NCBI GenBank assembly: GCA_002370555.1
Contig: AP014718.1
Location: 1,178,001 to 1,242,000 of the forward strand
Direction of reading: 5' to 3'
Origin: Arthrobacter sp. Hiyo4
GTDB taxonomy: Bacteria; Actinomycetota; Actinomycetes; Actinomycetales; Micrococcaceae
DNA length: 64,000 nucleotides
Under the pieces are notes generated by a model. The model saw only the letters and a list, made by a program, of their open reading frames with translations. It was not told the origin of the DNA and made no database searches. Positions 10,137-20,176 of this stretch are shown here, one piece after another (position 1 is the first letter of the stretch; the number at the start of each line of letters is the position of its first letter). A program made the position numbers and the translations under genes.

Positions 10137-10185
10137 GGACGCTCTCTCACTTTCGGTGCGTTTTTGGCGGACGCTCTCTCACTTT
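10137..10185. repeat. Two 17-bp direct repeats in the spacer before the CPBP gene
   Basis: GGACGCTCTCTCACTTT occurs at 10137-10153 and at 10169-10185 with a 32-bp period. Between them is CGGTGCGTTTTTGGC. The element lies between two divergent genes and overlaps neither. Confidence 0.8.
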
Positions 10186-10254
10186 GGTCAGCCCCGGAGA
10201 GCTGGCCACCCCCCCAATCAGCGAAGAACCAGAAACTACAGGCAAGATGGAACC

Positions 10255-11033
10255 ATGTTGGTTCCCTCCCGCCGTCGGCTGCGGATTGAAGTCTGGATTG
10301 TGCTGGGCCTTTCCCTGGGGCAGTCCGCCGTCTACTCGGTGGTGCAGCTGCTGGACAAGATGACCCGGGCCCCGCTGGCCGAAGGCACGTCCACGCTGAA
10401 CCGGTCACAGAGCCCCCGCGAATACTTCGACCTCACCTACCAGCTGCTGGACATCATTTTCGCCCTCGTGCCCGTGCTGCTGGTCATCTACTTCCTCACG
10501 GACCAGCGGCAATCCGGCGCCGGAGGGAGCCCCAGGGCTGGTCCGCCTTCCGGAAGCTGGGGTTCAACTTCGCCCGGCCGGGCCGTGACCTACTGCAGGG
10601 CTTTGGCCTCGCGGCGCTGATCGGGATCCCGTCGCTGGGCCTCTACGCAGCGGGACGTGCCCTGGGGATCACCACCGCCATCATCCCCAGCGCACTCGAC
10701 TCGTACTGGTGGACGGTTCCCGTCCTGATCCTGTCCGCGCTGCGGCACGCCGTCGTGGAAGAAGTCATTGTGGTGGGCTACCTCCTGGACCGCTTCGGCA
10801 AGTTCGGCTGGAGCATGCCCCTGGCCATCTTCACCAGCTCGATGCTCCGCGGCAGCTACCACCTTTACCAAGGCTTCGGGCCGTTCATCGGCAACGCAGT
10901 GATGGGTGTGGTCTTCGCCTGGCTCTACACGAAAACCAGGCGGATTATGCCGCTGGTCATCGCGCATGCGCTGCTGGACATCGTTGCCTTCGTTGGCTTC
11001 AGCCTCTTTGGCCGGGCTGTAGGCCTGGGGTAG
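10255..11033 (+). CDS. CPBP-family intramembrane glutamic endopeptidase (apparent frameshift)
   Basis: Membrane protein of the CPBP/CAAX-protease (Abi) family, 259 residues after repair. Several hydrophobic segments are visible, including residues 8-28, the LLDIIFALVPVLLVIYFL stretch and GLAALIGIPSLGLYAAG. The family motifs are all present: EEVIVVGYLLDRFG (glutamate pair), RGSYHLYQGFGPFIGN (Arg and His) and IAHALLDI (second His). The frame breaks at about 10542 in a C run (AGCCCCAGG), restored as GGSPQGWSAF. Members process membrane proteins or take part in peptide maturation; no partner is visible nearby. Confidence 0.88.
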
Positions 11034-11093
11034 GGCGGCCGTGGGTTTCCCGTAGTGCATAGGTGCACTGAACCGGGTCCGGCCTTAAAAGGA

Positions 11094-11145
11094 TTCGGCC
11101 GCCGTCGGTGGGTGGCATCATTGGCACCCGCTGATGGCGGCCGAA
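11094..11145. terminator. Stem-loop between convergent genes
   Basis: TTCGGCCGCC (11094-11103) pairs with GGCGGCCGAA (11136-11145), with a smaller GGTG/CACC pairing inside. It lies between the CPBP gene and the VOC gene, which converge. No T tract follows, so a bidirectional or Rho-assisted end is only inferred. Confidence 0.5.
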
Positions 11146-11161
11146 GCTATTGAACGTGCAA

Positions 11162-11799
11162 TCAGATGGTGACTGCTCCGGTAGCGGTTTCGAAGGTTAC
11201 CGACAGGATGCCCGGGTTCCATGCGGAGCCACCCAGTCAACGGCCACATCCTCCAGCGGCTTCTCGACGGGTTCGCCCAACCATTCCGTCACGCGTTCGG
11301 CGGAACCGGCTATGGTCAGGCAGCTCATCTTGACGTTGCTCTCATAGGCGTTGGACGGGTGCAGGGCGGGGTCGCCCTCCCACTTCAGCATGTACGGGAC
11401 CTGGGGGTCCGCGATCAGGCCCAGGATGCCGATCTGCTTCCAGACTAGCTCGCGGCCGTCCGGGAACTTGCGGTTGCCGTTGACGGCGGCACGGCCGAGG
11501 CGGTCTTCGAACGGAGCGAGGTCGTCCACTTCGACGCACCAGCCCATCCAGCCGCCGCCGGCTTCGGACCGGGCCCGGACAGCCTGCCCGAAGGGAGCCT
11601 TGTCCGATGCCGGGTGGTTCAGGACCTCCACGACTTCCAGGTATTTATGGCCCGCGAGCGGAATAATCATGTTCCGGGTTCCAAACCGGGGGTGCACGCC
11701 ACCCTTCACGGCTTCAACGCCGAGGGCTGACGAAATACGTTCGGTGGTGGCAACGAGGCCATCTTGTTCACAGGCGTAAGAGACGTGATCCATGCGCAT
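11162..11799 (-). CDS. VOC/glyoxalase-like domain protein (apparent frameshift)
   Basis: The start [23 protein letters not shown] and the [23 protein letters not shown] phrase are typical of the Glyoxalase_3-like VOC fold, where beta-alpha-beta-beta-beta modules form a metal or ligand pocket. The middle section [12 protein letters not shown] and [11 protein letters not shown] fits the second module. The frame breaks at 11216-11218 (AACCCGGG); one C restores [16 protein letters not shown] and a TGA at 11164-11162. Total 212 residues. Substrate unknown. Confidence 0.82.
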
Positions 11800-12004
11800 G
11801 CCATCATCTTGGCACTTTGTGATCCGGCTCTCAGCTAAGGGTAGCCTTACCGGATTTCCGTTGCGTCACGAGTGGACATTTCGGGGCGGCCAAGGGCGCG
11901 GCGGCCCCCGCCAGGACGCGGCCGGCCAGCAGCAGCAGGGCTCCCGCGAAGTCATAACCGGTCACACGCTTAGCAATAGACCGCGGCTGTTCGTACACTC
12001 GAAG

Positions 12005-12121
12005 CAGGTCATGAGTGCCAGCGACAGCCCCGGCTTGCTGGCCGGCAACCCTCTTTTGCGGTGGGGTGCCCCGGGTGAGGACCTGGCCTGCCGGTCAATT
12101 GACGGTGGGCAAGCGCACAGA
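12005..12121 (+). ncRNA. SAM-IV riboswitch upstream of metX
   Basis: The leader holds the conserved SAM-IV pieces in order: GGTCATGAGTGCCAGCGAC, GCTTGCTGGCCGGCAACCCT, GCGGTGGGGTGCCCCGGGTG and AGGACC, ending in GGGCAAGCGCACAG. It lies 13 nt before the metX start. SAM-IV aptamers are known from actinomycetes upstream of methionine genes and lower expression when S-adenosylmethionine is abundant. The rest of the 334-bp gene-free stretch (11800-12133) shows nothing else clear apart from the presumed promoter. Confidence 0.9.
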
Positions 12122-12133
12122 AAAGGTCCTTCC

Positions 12134-13245
12134 ATGACGATTACGATCTCCCGTACTGCGGCACCCGGAAACGGGGTGGTCCGTTACGCCAGCATTGGCG
12201 GACTCGATCTCGAAGCCGGCGGTTACCTCCCGGAAGTCACCCTCGGCTATGAAACGTGGGGGACCCTCAACGCGGACGGCTCCAACGCCGTCCTGATTGA
12301 GCACGCCCTGACCGGAAGCACGCACGTGACCCGCGGCGACAGTGACGAGCCCGGCTGGTGGGAACAGTTGGCCGGGCCCGGTGCGCCGGTGGACACGGAC
12401 CGGTTCTTTGTGGTCTCCATCAACATAGTGGGCGGCTGCTATGGCTCCACCGGGCCGTCCTCGGTTGCCCGGACGGCAAGCCGTGGGGTCCCGCTTTCCC
12501 CTGGTGACGCTGCGGGATTCCACGGCGGCGGAGGCCAGGCTGGCTGACCAACTGGGCATCCACAGCTGGTTTGCCGTGCTGGGCGGCTCAATGGGCGGCG
12601 CACGCGCCCTGGAATGGGCGGTCAGCTACCCGGATCGGGTTCAGCGCTGCGCGGTCATCGCGGTCGGTGCGGCCAGCACCGCCGAGCAGATCGCGTTTGC
12701 CCAGGCGCAGACCCTCGCCATCCGCCAGGACAGCAACTTCCGCGACGGCGACTACTACGGCGGGCCGCTGCCTGAGGAGGGACTCGCCTTGGCGCGGCGC
12801 ATTGCGCACATCACCTACCGCTCCGCAGAGGAGTTCGACGGCCGTTTCGGCCGGGCCGTCCAGGCCCCGAATCGCCGTTCCAGGCCGCTGTCCTGGGGAG
12901 CGCGGCCGCTACCAGGTGGAAAGCTACCTGGACCACCAGGGCAGGAAGCTGGTCCAGCGCTTTGATGCCAACAGCTACATTGCCATCACCGATGCGCTGA
13001 TGAGCCACGACATCTGCCGCGGACGCGGTCCGCTGAAGGAGACCCTGGCGGCTACCGCAGCGGACTTCTTCGTTGCCGCTGTGGATTCGGACAGGCTCTA
13101 CTTTCCTGCACAATCCCGGGAGCTTGCTGACGCCCTGCCCGGCCATGTGGACGTGCATCTGATTGAGGCACCAATAGGCCACGACGGTTTCCTCACTGAG
13201 ATCGGCCAGCTGGACGCCCCGCTCCGTAGGCATCTTTCGGACTGA
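12134..13245 (+). CDS. metX: Homoserine O-acetyltransferase (four apparent frameshifts)
   Basis: Alpha/beta-hydrolase-fold enzyme acetylating homoserine, the first step of methionine synthesis. The N-terminal part has [20 protein letters not shown] and HALTGSTHV. The nucleophile elbow is [16 protein letters not shown]. The C-terminal part has [17 protein letters not shown] and the final catalytic histidine in [11 protein letters not shown]. The frame breaks at about 12461, 12492, 12866 and 12894, every time in a C or G run. Four added bases give 371 residues, a normal MetX length. The riboswitch just upstream supports the assignment. No metY-like gene is adjacent. Confidence 0.93.
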
Positions 13246-13260
13246 GCGCAGACCAACCCA

Positions 13261-13285
13261 TGTGCATAAATGCAGATGGGTTCTG
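13261..13285. promoter_or_regulatory. Candidate LysR operator before the MHS transporter
   Basis: A 25-mer, TGTGCATAAATGCAGATGGG plus TTCTG, with an inverted TGCAT/ATGCA core. It matches 22 of 25 positions with 16963-16987 at the start of a LysR gene 3.7 kb away. It lies about 135 bp before the transporter start. An operator shared by the same LysR protein is inferred. Confidence 0.55.
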
Positions 13286-13418
13286 CACTTTTCGTCGTTG
13301 AGCTTGACCCCCGCGTCAGACCATACTCAAGGGAAGCCGGTGGTTCGTGGTCAAAGTCACACGTCCCGCCACATTCTTTCCCAGTGGTGTCGAAGAAGAC
13401 GCCGAAGGAGTTCACATC

Positions 13419-14799
13419 ATGAGTATGGATAACTCAGCCGCAATGCGCGTAGAGGAACCAGACGTCAAATCGTCCGGATTGAAAAAAGTGGTCACGGCCT
13501 CCATGGCCGGGACTGTGGTCGAGTGGTACGAGTTCTTCCTCTACGCTTCCGCCGCCACCTTGGTTTTCGGCAAGATGTTCTTCCCCAACTCCGGTTCCGA
13601 GCTGGATGGCATCATCGCCGCTTTCGTCACCTACGCCGTTGGCTTCGTTGCCCGGCCCATCGGCGGCATCGTCTTCGGTCATTTCGGTGACAAGTTCGGA
13701 CGGAAGCAGCTCCTGCAGCTGAGCATCATCCTGGTGGGCGTCGCAACCTTCCTGATGGGCTGCCTGCCCACGTTCGCGCAGATCGGGTACTGGGCGCCGG
13801 CACTGCTGGTGTTCCTGCGGTTTGTTCAGGGCTTCGCCGTCGGCGGCGAATGGGGTGGCGCGGTGCTGCTGGTGGCCGAACACAGCCCCAACAAGTCCCG
13901 GGCTTCTGGTCCAGCTGGCCGCAGTCCGCTGTCCCCATGGGCAACCTGCTTGCCACCGGCGTGCTGTTCACCCTGTCCTCCACCCTGTCCCAAGAGGCAT
14001 TCCTTGGCTGGGGCTGGCGTGTCGCCTTCTGGCTCTCCGCCGTGATTGTCGTCATCGGCTACTACATCCGCACCAAGGTCCAGGACGCCCCGATCTTCCT
14101 TGAGGCCCGCAAGGAAGTCACGGTCGAGAACAAGGGCTACGGCGTCGCCGAAGTATTCCGCCGCTACCCGCGCGGCGTCTTCACCGCCATGGGCCTGCGC
14201 TTCGCGGAAAACATCCTGTACTACCTGGTGGTCACGTTCTCCATCACCTACCTGAAGGTCGTGGTCCAGGCGGACACGTCACGGATCCTGCTCCTGCTGC
14301 TGGTGGCACACTTCATCCACTTCTGCGCGGTCCCGATGGTCGGCAAGATGTCCGATGCATTCGGCCGCCGCCCGGTATACATGGCCGGGCGGTCCTTGCC
14401 GGAAGCTGGGGCTTCTTCGCCTTCCCGATGATGGACACCGCCAACGAACTGATCATCCTCGCCGCCATCACCATCGGCCTGTTGTTCCACGCCCTGATGT
14501 ACGCCGGGCAGCCCTCGATCATGGCGGAGATGTTCCCCACCCGGATGCGCTACTCGGGCGTTTCCCTCGGCTACCAGGTGACCTCGATCGTGGCCGGCTC
14601 GCTGGCGCCGATCATCGCCAGCTCGCTGCTGGGCAGCTTCAAGTCCTCCGTCCCGGTGGCGTTCTACCTCCTAGGCGCTTGCGTGGTGACCGCGGTCTCG
14701 GTGTACTTCCTCAAGGAAACCCGCGGAATCTCCCTGCACGATGTCGATGCCGCTGACGCCCAGGGCACCGCGGACCTCCTGGCCGCCCAGAAGAGGTAG
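13419..14799 (+). CDS. MFS transporter, metabolite:H+ symporter (MHS) family (two apparent frameshifts)
   Basis: Twelve-helix major-facilitator protein of the ShiA/ProP/KgtP type. The ATG at 13419 has AAGGAG eight bases upstream. The family signature begins [20 protein letters not shown]. The loop 2-3 motif is [13 protein letters not shown] and the loop 8-9 repeat is [14 protein letters not shown]. The frame breaks at about 13899 ([17 protein letters not shown] restored) and about 14388 ([15 protein letters not shown] restored), leaving 460 residues. Substrates in this family are carboxylates, betaines and similar compounds, so the exact one is unknown. A shared upstream motif links it to the mmsBA regulator. 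Confidence 0.88.
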
Positions 14800-14829
14800 C
14801 CAGCCCAGGTCACGGTACCAGCGGTTGCA

Positions 14830-14865
14830 GCTGCCCGGACCCGCGATTCCGCGGGGCCGGGCAGC
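14830..14865. terminator. GC-rich hairpin after the MHS transporter
   Basis: GCTGCCCGG-a-CCCGCG pairs with CGCGGG-g-CCGGGCAGC around a four-base loop, 30 bases after the transporter stop. It lacks a U tract. It could stop or slow transcription before the alcohol dehydrogenase gene. Confidence 0.5.
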
Positions 14866-14905
14866 CGCGTGCGAGCCCTTCCACCTCCGACGTCAGGAAA
14901 GTTCC

Positions 14906-16024
14906 ATGCGAGCAGCAGTCCTATATTCCACAGTCCCGTCCGGCACCGGCTTCGAGGACGCAATGCCCCTGGTGGTCCAGGAGCTGGACCGGCCCAAACC
15001 CCGTGCCGGGGAACTGGGCGTCACCATTACCTACTCGAGCCTGTGCCACTCCGACCTGTCCGTGGTGGACGGATCTCGTGTCCGGCCGCTGCCCATGGCG
15101 TTGGGGCATGAAGCAGTGGGACGCGTGGACGCCGTCGGTGAGGGCGTTACGGACATCAAAGCGGGGGACCATGTGGTTCTGGTGTTCGTTCCGAGCTGCG
15201 GCCAATGCCGCGCCTGCGCTGCCGGACGGCCTGCGCTCTGCCACCGCGCCGCCGAAGTCAACGGCTCCGGAGACCTGTTGCACGGAGAAGCCCTGCTCCG
15301 CACCCCGGAGGGCCAGCGGATCAACCACCACCTCGGAGTGTCAGCGTTCGCCGATTATTCCGTGGTGGCGCGAGAGTCGGTGGTGGCTATTGGGGACGAC
15401 GTTCCGGACACGGTTGCGGCAATGTTCGGGTGCGCGGTCCTCACCGGAATGGGAGCCGTGCTCAATACAGCGGCGGTGACCTCCGGCCAGTCGGTTGCTG
15501 TGTTCGGGCTGGGCGCCGTGGGCCTCTCGGCTGTCATGGCTGCAGCCCTTGCCGGTGCCTCCGCCGTGATCGCCATCGACCCCAACACCGACAAGCACCA
15601 GCTCGCGCTGGACTGCGGAGCCACGGCGGTGGGAACACCCGGGGATGCGGCCGGGCTGGTCGCTGCCGCGACCGGAGACGGTGTGGATGTAGCCATCGAG
15701 GCCGTGGGGTCAGCCCGGGTCATTGCCGCGTGCCTGGAACACGTGACACGAGGCGGCGCCGTCGTCTCCGTGGGCCTACCGCATCCGTCCGCGGAGCTGA
15801 CTGTTCCGGCACTGCAGTTCGCCGGCGCCGGCAAACGCCTGCTGGGCTCGTACATGGGTGACGCCGTTCCGGAGCGGGACATCCCCCTGTATCTCGGGTA
15901 CTGGCGCGAGGGACGGCTGCCGGTGGAGCTTCTGCACACCGACACAAAGCCGCTGGAAGAGATTAATGCCGGCCTCGATGCACTCGCCGCCGGGAAGGTG
16001 GTCCGGAGGCTGTTCCGGGCCTGA
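14906..16024 (+). CDS. Zinc-dependent alcohol dehydrogenase
   Basis: Medium-chain dehydrogenase of 372 residues with an AGGAAA ribosome site before the ATG. The catalytic zinc site is SSLCHSDLSVVDG and the second ligand is MALGHEAVGRVDAVGEG. The structural zinc lobe is CGQCRACAAGRPALC. The Rossmann part is VAVFGLGAVGLSAVMAA followed by IAIDPNTDKHQLA. It resembles the class-III-like or actinomycete Zn-ADHs. The substrate is unknown, and the position between the MHS transporter and the mmsBA regulator suggests an aldehyde/alcohol step in the same catabolic context. The frame is intact. Confidence 0.9.
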   Translation: MRAAVLYSTVPSGTGFEDAMPLVVQELDRPKPRAGELGVTITYSSLCHSDLSVVDGSRVRPLPMALGHEAVGRVDAVGEGVTDIKAGDHVVLVFVPSCGQCRACAAGRPALCHRAAEVNGSGDLLHGEALLRTPEGQRINHHLGVSAFADYSVVARESVVAIGDDVPDTVAAMFGCAVLTGMGAVLNTAAVTSGQSVAVFGLGAVGLSAVMAAALAGASAVIAIDPNTDKHQLALDCGATAVGTPGDAAGLVAAATGDGVDVAIEAVGSARVIAACLEHVTRGGAVVSVGLPHPSAELTVPALQFAGAGKRLLGSYMGDAVPERDIPLYLGYWREGRLPVELLHTDTKPLEEINAGLDALAAGKVVRRLFRA

Positions 16025-16040
16025 CCTCCACCGGGCAGCT

Positions 16041-16939
16041 TCAGGCCGCCAGCACCGCCCGGCGCTGGTGGACCTCTTCCTTGATCGCGGCAAGGACGGC
16101 CTGGACCCGCGCGGACCGCAGCGATTCCGGCCGCGCCACAGCCCAAATCGGCACCTGCCGCTGGAAACTGTCTGGCAGCACCGGCAGGAAAACGGGGTCT
16201 TCGGCCACCATGAAATTGGGCAGCAAGCCGATTCCCGAACCCCGGCGGACCGCTTCGACCTGGGCGAAGATGCTGGTGGCCTGGAAGCTGGAATGGGGCA
16301 TCGGCAGCTGGGAGGACCGGTGTCCCAGCTCGGCAACCTGGAGTGCCGATTCCACGTAGGACACGAAACCATGCTGGGCTATGCCGTCGGGGGTTTCGGG
16401 GAGTCCGTGTGCGGCAGCATAGCCCGGGCTGGCGTAGAGGCGCAGGAAGTAGTTGGTCAGGAAGATCGTCTGCGCGTTGCTGACGTCGGTGCGCCCCACC
16501 ACCACCTCCAGGTCCACCCCGACCTGTTTTGGCTGACTTTACGGGTGGCGCTGAGCATCTCCACATTTAGAAACCGGTGCTGCTGCTGAAGCCGGACCAG
16601 GGCCGGGGCCACGAACTCGGCGCCGAAGCCGTCCGGGGTGCTGATGCGCACCATACCGGAGAGTGCGTCCTGGTCCTTGCCCAGGAGACTGGACAGCGAT
16701 CCGAGGGTCTCTTCGATGGATTCCGCGGCGGCAACCGCCGATGCCCCGAGCTCTGTCAGTTCCCAGCCTTGGGGGCTGCGTTCCAGCGTGCGTCCGCCCA
16801 GTTGGCTGTCCAGCGCCAGGATTCTGCGCGAAATGGTGGTGTGGGTGGTGCCGAGTGCCTCGGCTACCGCGTTGAACCGGCCCAGACGGGCCACTGTGAG
16901 CAGGATCAGCAGGTCATCGGGACTGGGGAGCCGTCTCAC
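16041..16939 (-). CDS. LysR-family regulator divergent from mmsB-mmsA (apparent frameshift)
   Basis: The helix-turn-helix is RLPSPDDLLILLTVARLGRF followed by NAVAEALGTTHTTISRRI. The effector domain has GMVRISTPDGFGAEFVAP and RRGSGIGLLPNFMVAED. The frame breaks at about 16517-16520 in a G/C run; one base joins ...RSGVDLEVVVGRTD. The GTG at 16939 is chosen because AAAGGC precedes it; the ATG at 16969 would put the operator-like motif inside the start codon. The restored length is 299 residues. A role in controlling mmsBA is inferred from divergence. Confidence 0.87.
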
Positions 16940-16962
16940 GGGGCTGCCTTTCGGGGTGTTCG

Positions 16963-16987
16963 TGTGCATCAATGCACATGGGGTCTG
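16963..16987. promoter_or_regulatory. Candidate LysR operator in the lysR/mmsB divergent region
   Basis: The 25-mer starting TGTGCATCAATGCACATGGG has a TGCAT-n-ATGCA type core and is nearly the same as 13261-13285 before the MHS transporter. It lies just upstream of the preferred LysR start and about 100 bp before mmsB. Confidence 0.55.
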
Positions 16988-17084
16988 TGATTTTTCCCCT
17001 TGATTGCACTGTAGCAGGAGTGTGATGGTGGACACGGAATGTCCGCCCGGCGTGCGCCGGGACATCTAGCAAAGGAGCTTACCC

Positions 17085-17986
17085 ATGGCAGTAATCGGAT
17101 GGATCGGACTGGGAAACATGGGCGGTTCCATGTCGGCGAACCTGGCAAAGGCCGGGCACGACGTCCGTGGCTTTGACCTCAACCCCGCGGCAGTGGCCGC
17201 CGCTGAAGCCGCCGGCGTCAAGCCTGCCGGCAGCATCGCGGACGCCGTGAACGGTGCCGACGTTGTGTTCACCATGCTCCCGAAGGGCCAGCACGCCAAG
17301 GCCGTTTACCTCGGGACGGACGGCGTCCTGGCGCATGCCGATACCCGCACCCTCCTCGTGGATTCCTCCACCATCGACATCGCCGCCGCGCAGGAACTGC
17401 ACGACGCCGCTGCCGCCGCCGGTTTCCGCTTTGTTGATGCACCGGTCTCGGGCGGGATGAGCGGGGCCAAAGCCGGAACACTGACGTTCATGGTGGGCGG
17501 CGAGGGAGGGGCGGTGGCTGATGCCACCACCTACATCGGACCGATGGCAAAGAACATCATTCCCACCGGGCGGCCACCACCGGCCAGGCCGCCAAGATCT
17601 GCAATAACCTGATGCTCTTCATCAACCTGGCGTCCACCGCCGAAGGGGCCGTCCTGGCGGACCGGCTGGGACTGGACAAGCAGGTCTTCTGGGACATCGC
17701 CTCCGTTTCGTCCGGAGACAGCTGGGCGCTGCGCACCTGGTACCCGGTTCCCGGCGTCGTGGACACCGCCGCCTCCAACAATGATTTTGCCCCCACCTTC
17801 ACCACCGAACTGGCGAACAAGGACATCGGCCTGGCCATCAGCGCCGCCGAGGACACCGGAACGCCGCTCGAAATCGGCAAGCACGTCCAGCAGCTGTTCC
17901 AGCGGCTCATTGATGCAGGGGAGTCCGGCAAGGACTGCTCCATGATCATCAAACTGGCCGATGGCTCTCTGGATTCAGCCAAGTAG
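17085..17986 (+). CDS. mmsB: 3-hydroxyisobutyrate dehydrogenase (apparent frameshift)
   Basis: NAD-dependent beta-hydroxyacid dehydrogenase of valine catabolism, making methylmalonate semialdehyde. AAAGGAG precedes the ATG. The N-terminal IGWIGLGNMGGSMSANLAKA motif binds the cofactor. The substrate segment FVDAPVSGGMSGAKAGTLTF and the catalytic lysine helix GQAAKICNNLMLF are both present. The frame breaks at about 17569 (ACCGGGCGGCC); one G restores PTGAATTGQAAK and 300 residues. mmsA starts 15 bases on, and the two act in sequence. Confidence 0.93.
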
Positions 17987-18000
17987 AGAAGAGAAACCCC

Positions 18001-19483
18001 ATGCAGACCATCCCGCATTACATCAACGGCACCCGCATCGGCGATGCCGACCGTTTCGGCCCGTCTTCAACCCGGCAACCGGCGAGCAGGAAAAGGAAGT
18101 GGCCCTCGCCTCCGCCGCGCGGGTGGAGGAAGCCATCGCAGCGGCCAAAGCTGCCCTGCCGGGCTGGCGGGCCACCAGCCTGGCCAAGCGCACCAATATC
18201 TTTTTCCGGGTGCGTGAAATCCTGATGCAGCGCAAATCCGAGCTCGCGGCCATCCTCACAAGCGAGCACGGCAAGGTCCTCTCCGACGCAGAAGGCGAGA
18301 TCTCACGGGGACTGGAAAACATCGAGTTCGCCACCGGGCTGTCCCACATGCTCAAGGGCGAACGCTCAGAGCAGGTCTCCAGCGGCGTGGACGTGCACTC
18401 CGTCCGGCAGCCTGTCGGCGTGGTTGCGTGCATCACCCCGTTCAACTTTCCGGCGATGGTGCCGCTGTGGATGATCGGCAGTGCGCTCGCCTGCGGCAAC
18501 ACGGTGCTGCTCAAGCCCAGCGAGAAGGATCCGTCATCGGCCGTGTTCATCGCGGAAGTCTTCGCTGAGGCGGGACTGCCGGCGGGCGTCCTCAACGTCG
18601 TCCACGGTGACAAGGAAGCAGTTGACGTCCTGCTGGAGCACCCGGACGTCAAGGCGGTCAGCTTCGTCGGCTCAACGCCGATCGCACAGTCCATCTACAA
18701 GCGCGCCGCCGATCAGGGCAAGCGCGTCCAGGCCCTCGGCGGAGCGAAGAACCACATGGTGGTCCTGCCCGACGCCGATCTGGACATGGCGGCCGACGCT
18801 GCGGTGTCGGCCGCCTACGGCTCCGCCGGTGAGCGCTGCATGGCGGTCAGCGTCCTCGTGGCCGTGGGGAACATTGCCGATGACCTGGTGGCAGCCATCT
18901 CCAGCCGGATGGCGACGCTGAAGATCGGTCCCGGCACCGACCCGTCCTCGCAGATGGGGCCGCTGATTACGGCCGAACACCGTGACAAGGTGGCCTCCTA
19001 CGTGGCGGGCGCGGAGAACGAGGGCGCCACCGTCGTCGTCGACGGCCGCGCCCAGCACTTTGATTCGAACGGGTTCTTCATCGGCGTCAGCCTCGTCGAT
19101 CACGTCAAGCCGGGCATGAAGGTCTACGACGACGAAATCTTCGGCCCTGTTCTGTCGGTGGTCCGCGTGGACACCTACGGCGATGCGGTCCGGCTGGTCA
19201 ACGAGAATGAATTCGGCAACGGCGTTGCCATCTTCACCCGCGACGGCGGAGCGGCCGGCAATTCGAGTTTGATGTGGAGGCAGGCATGGTAGGCGTCAAC
19301 GTGCCGATTCCGGTGCCGGTGGGCACGTTCTCGTTCGGCGGCTGGAAGAACTCCCTGTTCGGTGACACCCACATGTACGGGCCGGAAAGCATACGGTTCT
19401 ACACGCGCGGCAAAGTGGTGACGACGCGCTGGCCGGACCCGGCCACCTCTGTCATCGACCTGGGTTTCCCCCAGGTGGACTAG
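18001..19483 (+). CDS. mmsA: CoA-acylating methylmalonate-semialdehyde dehydrogenase (two apparent frameshifts)
   Basis: Aldehyde dehydrogenase converting methylmalonate semialdehyde to propionyl-CoA at the end of valine breakdown. Landmarks are [37 protein letters not shown], the catalytic cysteine in GERCMAVS, and the C-terminal [17 protein letters not shown]. The frame breaks at about 18061 (GGCCCG, restoring [11 protein letters not shown]) and about 19256 (GGCCGG, restoring [14 protein letters not shown]). The repaired protein has 494 residues, the expected size. Confidence 0.94.
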
Positions 19484-19486
19484 GCA

Positions 19487-19513
19487 TTCCGGGCACCGGT
19501 CCGGTGCCCGGAA
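19487..19513. terminator. Perfect 27-bp palindrome after mmsA
   Basis: TTCCGGGCACCGG and CCGGTGCCCGGAA are exact reverse complements around a single T, four bases past the mmsA stop, between convergent genes. There is no U tract; a strong hairpin end for both transcripts is likely. Confidence 0.6.
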
Positions 19514-19534
19514 ACCTGCGTCCCGCGACGAAAG

Positions 19535-20043
19535 CTAGCCGTTCATGATGTCGGAGCGCCGCTTCATGTAATCGTCCATGGCCAGCTCGCCGTTGCTGTA
19601 CTGCTGGTCCAGTTCGGCAAGTTTCCGGGCGCGGTAGCCCTGCGGGGCCGACGGCGGCGGGGGAGTGGCGGGGCAGCAGGCTGCTGCGGCGCTTCCGCCC
19701 GCTGGTCCGGCAAGGGCTGGCCAGGCACAGGCTGGCCGTACGCCGGGAACTGCTGGTCCGCCGGCGGAAGAGGCTGCATGGGCGGAAGCGGCTGGCCGGG
19801 CGGCAGGGGCTGCGGGCCCATGATCTCGCGGAAGCCGCCGCCTATGTAGTCCTGCTGGGTCCAGCCGTCGCGGGGCTGCTTGTTCTGCGGGCCGGGGAAC
19901 TGCCCGCCGCCCGGGAACCGGTCCGGGTAGCGTCCTGAGAAGCTCTGCTCCTGGTTCCGCCGGTTGACGGATTTCCGGTACATCCGCATCGCCATCGGTA
20001 CCACGAACGCCAGAATGATGATCCAGAAAAACATGCTGTTCAC
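19535..20043 (-). CDS. Membrane-anchored Pro/Gln-rich protein with SHOCT-like tail (apparent frameshift)
   Basis: The GTG at 20043 has AGAGG nine bases upstream. The first 22 residues form a membrane anchor (MFFWIIILAFVVPMAM), followed by a basic stretch, then a long Pro/Gly/Gln-rich linker with repeated PLPPxQPLPP units. The frame breaks at about 19661-19665 in a C run. The repaired end reads ARKLAELDQQYSNGELAMDD followed by YMKRRSDIMNG, which fits the short SHOCT helical hairpin. Total 169 residues. The function is unknown. Confidence 0.7.
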
Positions 20044-20176
20044 GGTGTAGCGCCTCTCATCTGTGTCCCTCCAGCTTAACCCGCGCCGCACCCGCGTTGC
20101 CCTATCAGTCCGCGTCGCTTTGCCCCGGCAAAGCAGCCGCAAGTGATAGGGCAACGGGCAGGGTGGGCCGGCCGTG

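Noticed and set aside
12441..12965. A separate protein inside metX
   Set aside because: It is the middle of MetX in a shifted frame: it contains the nucleophile motif GGSMGG and joins both ends after base repair.
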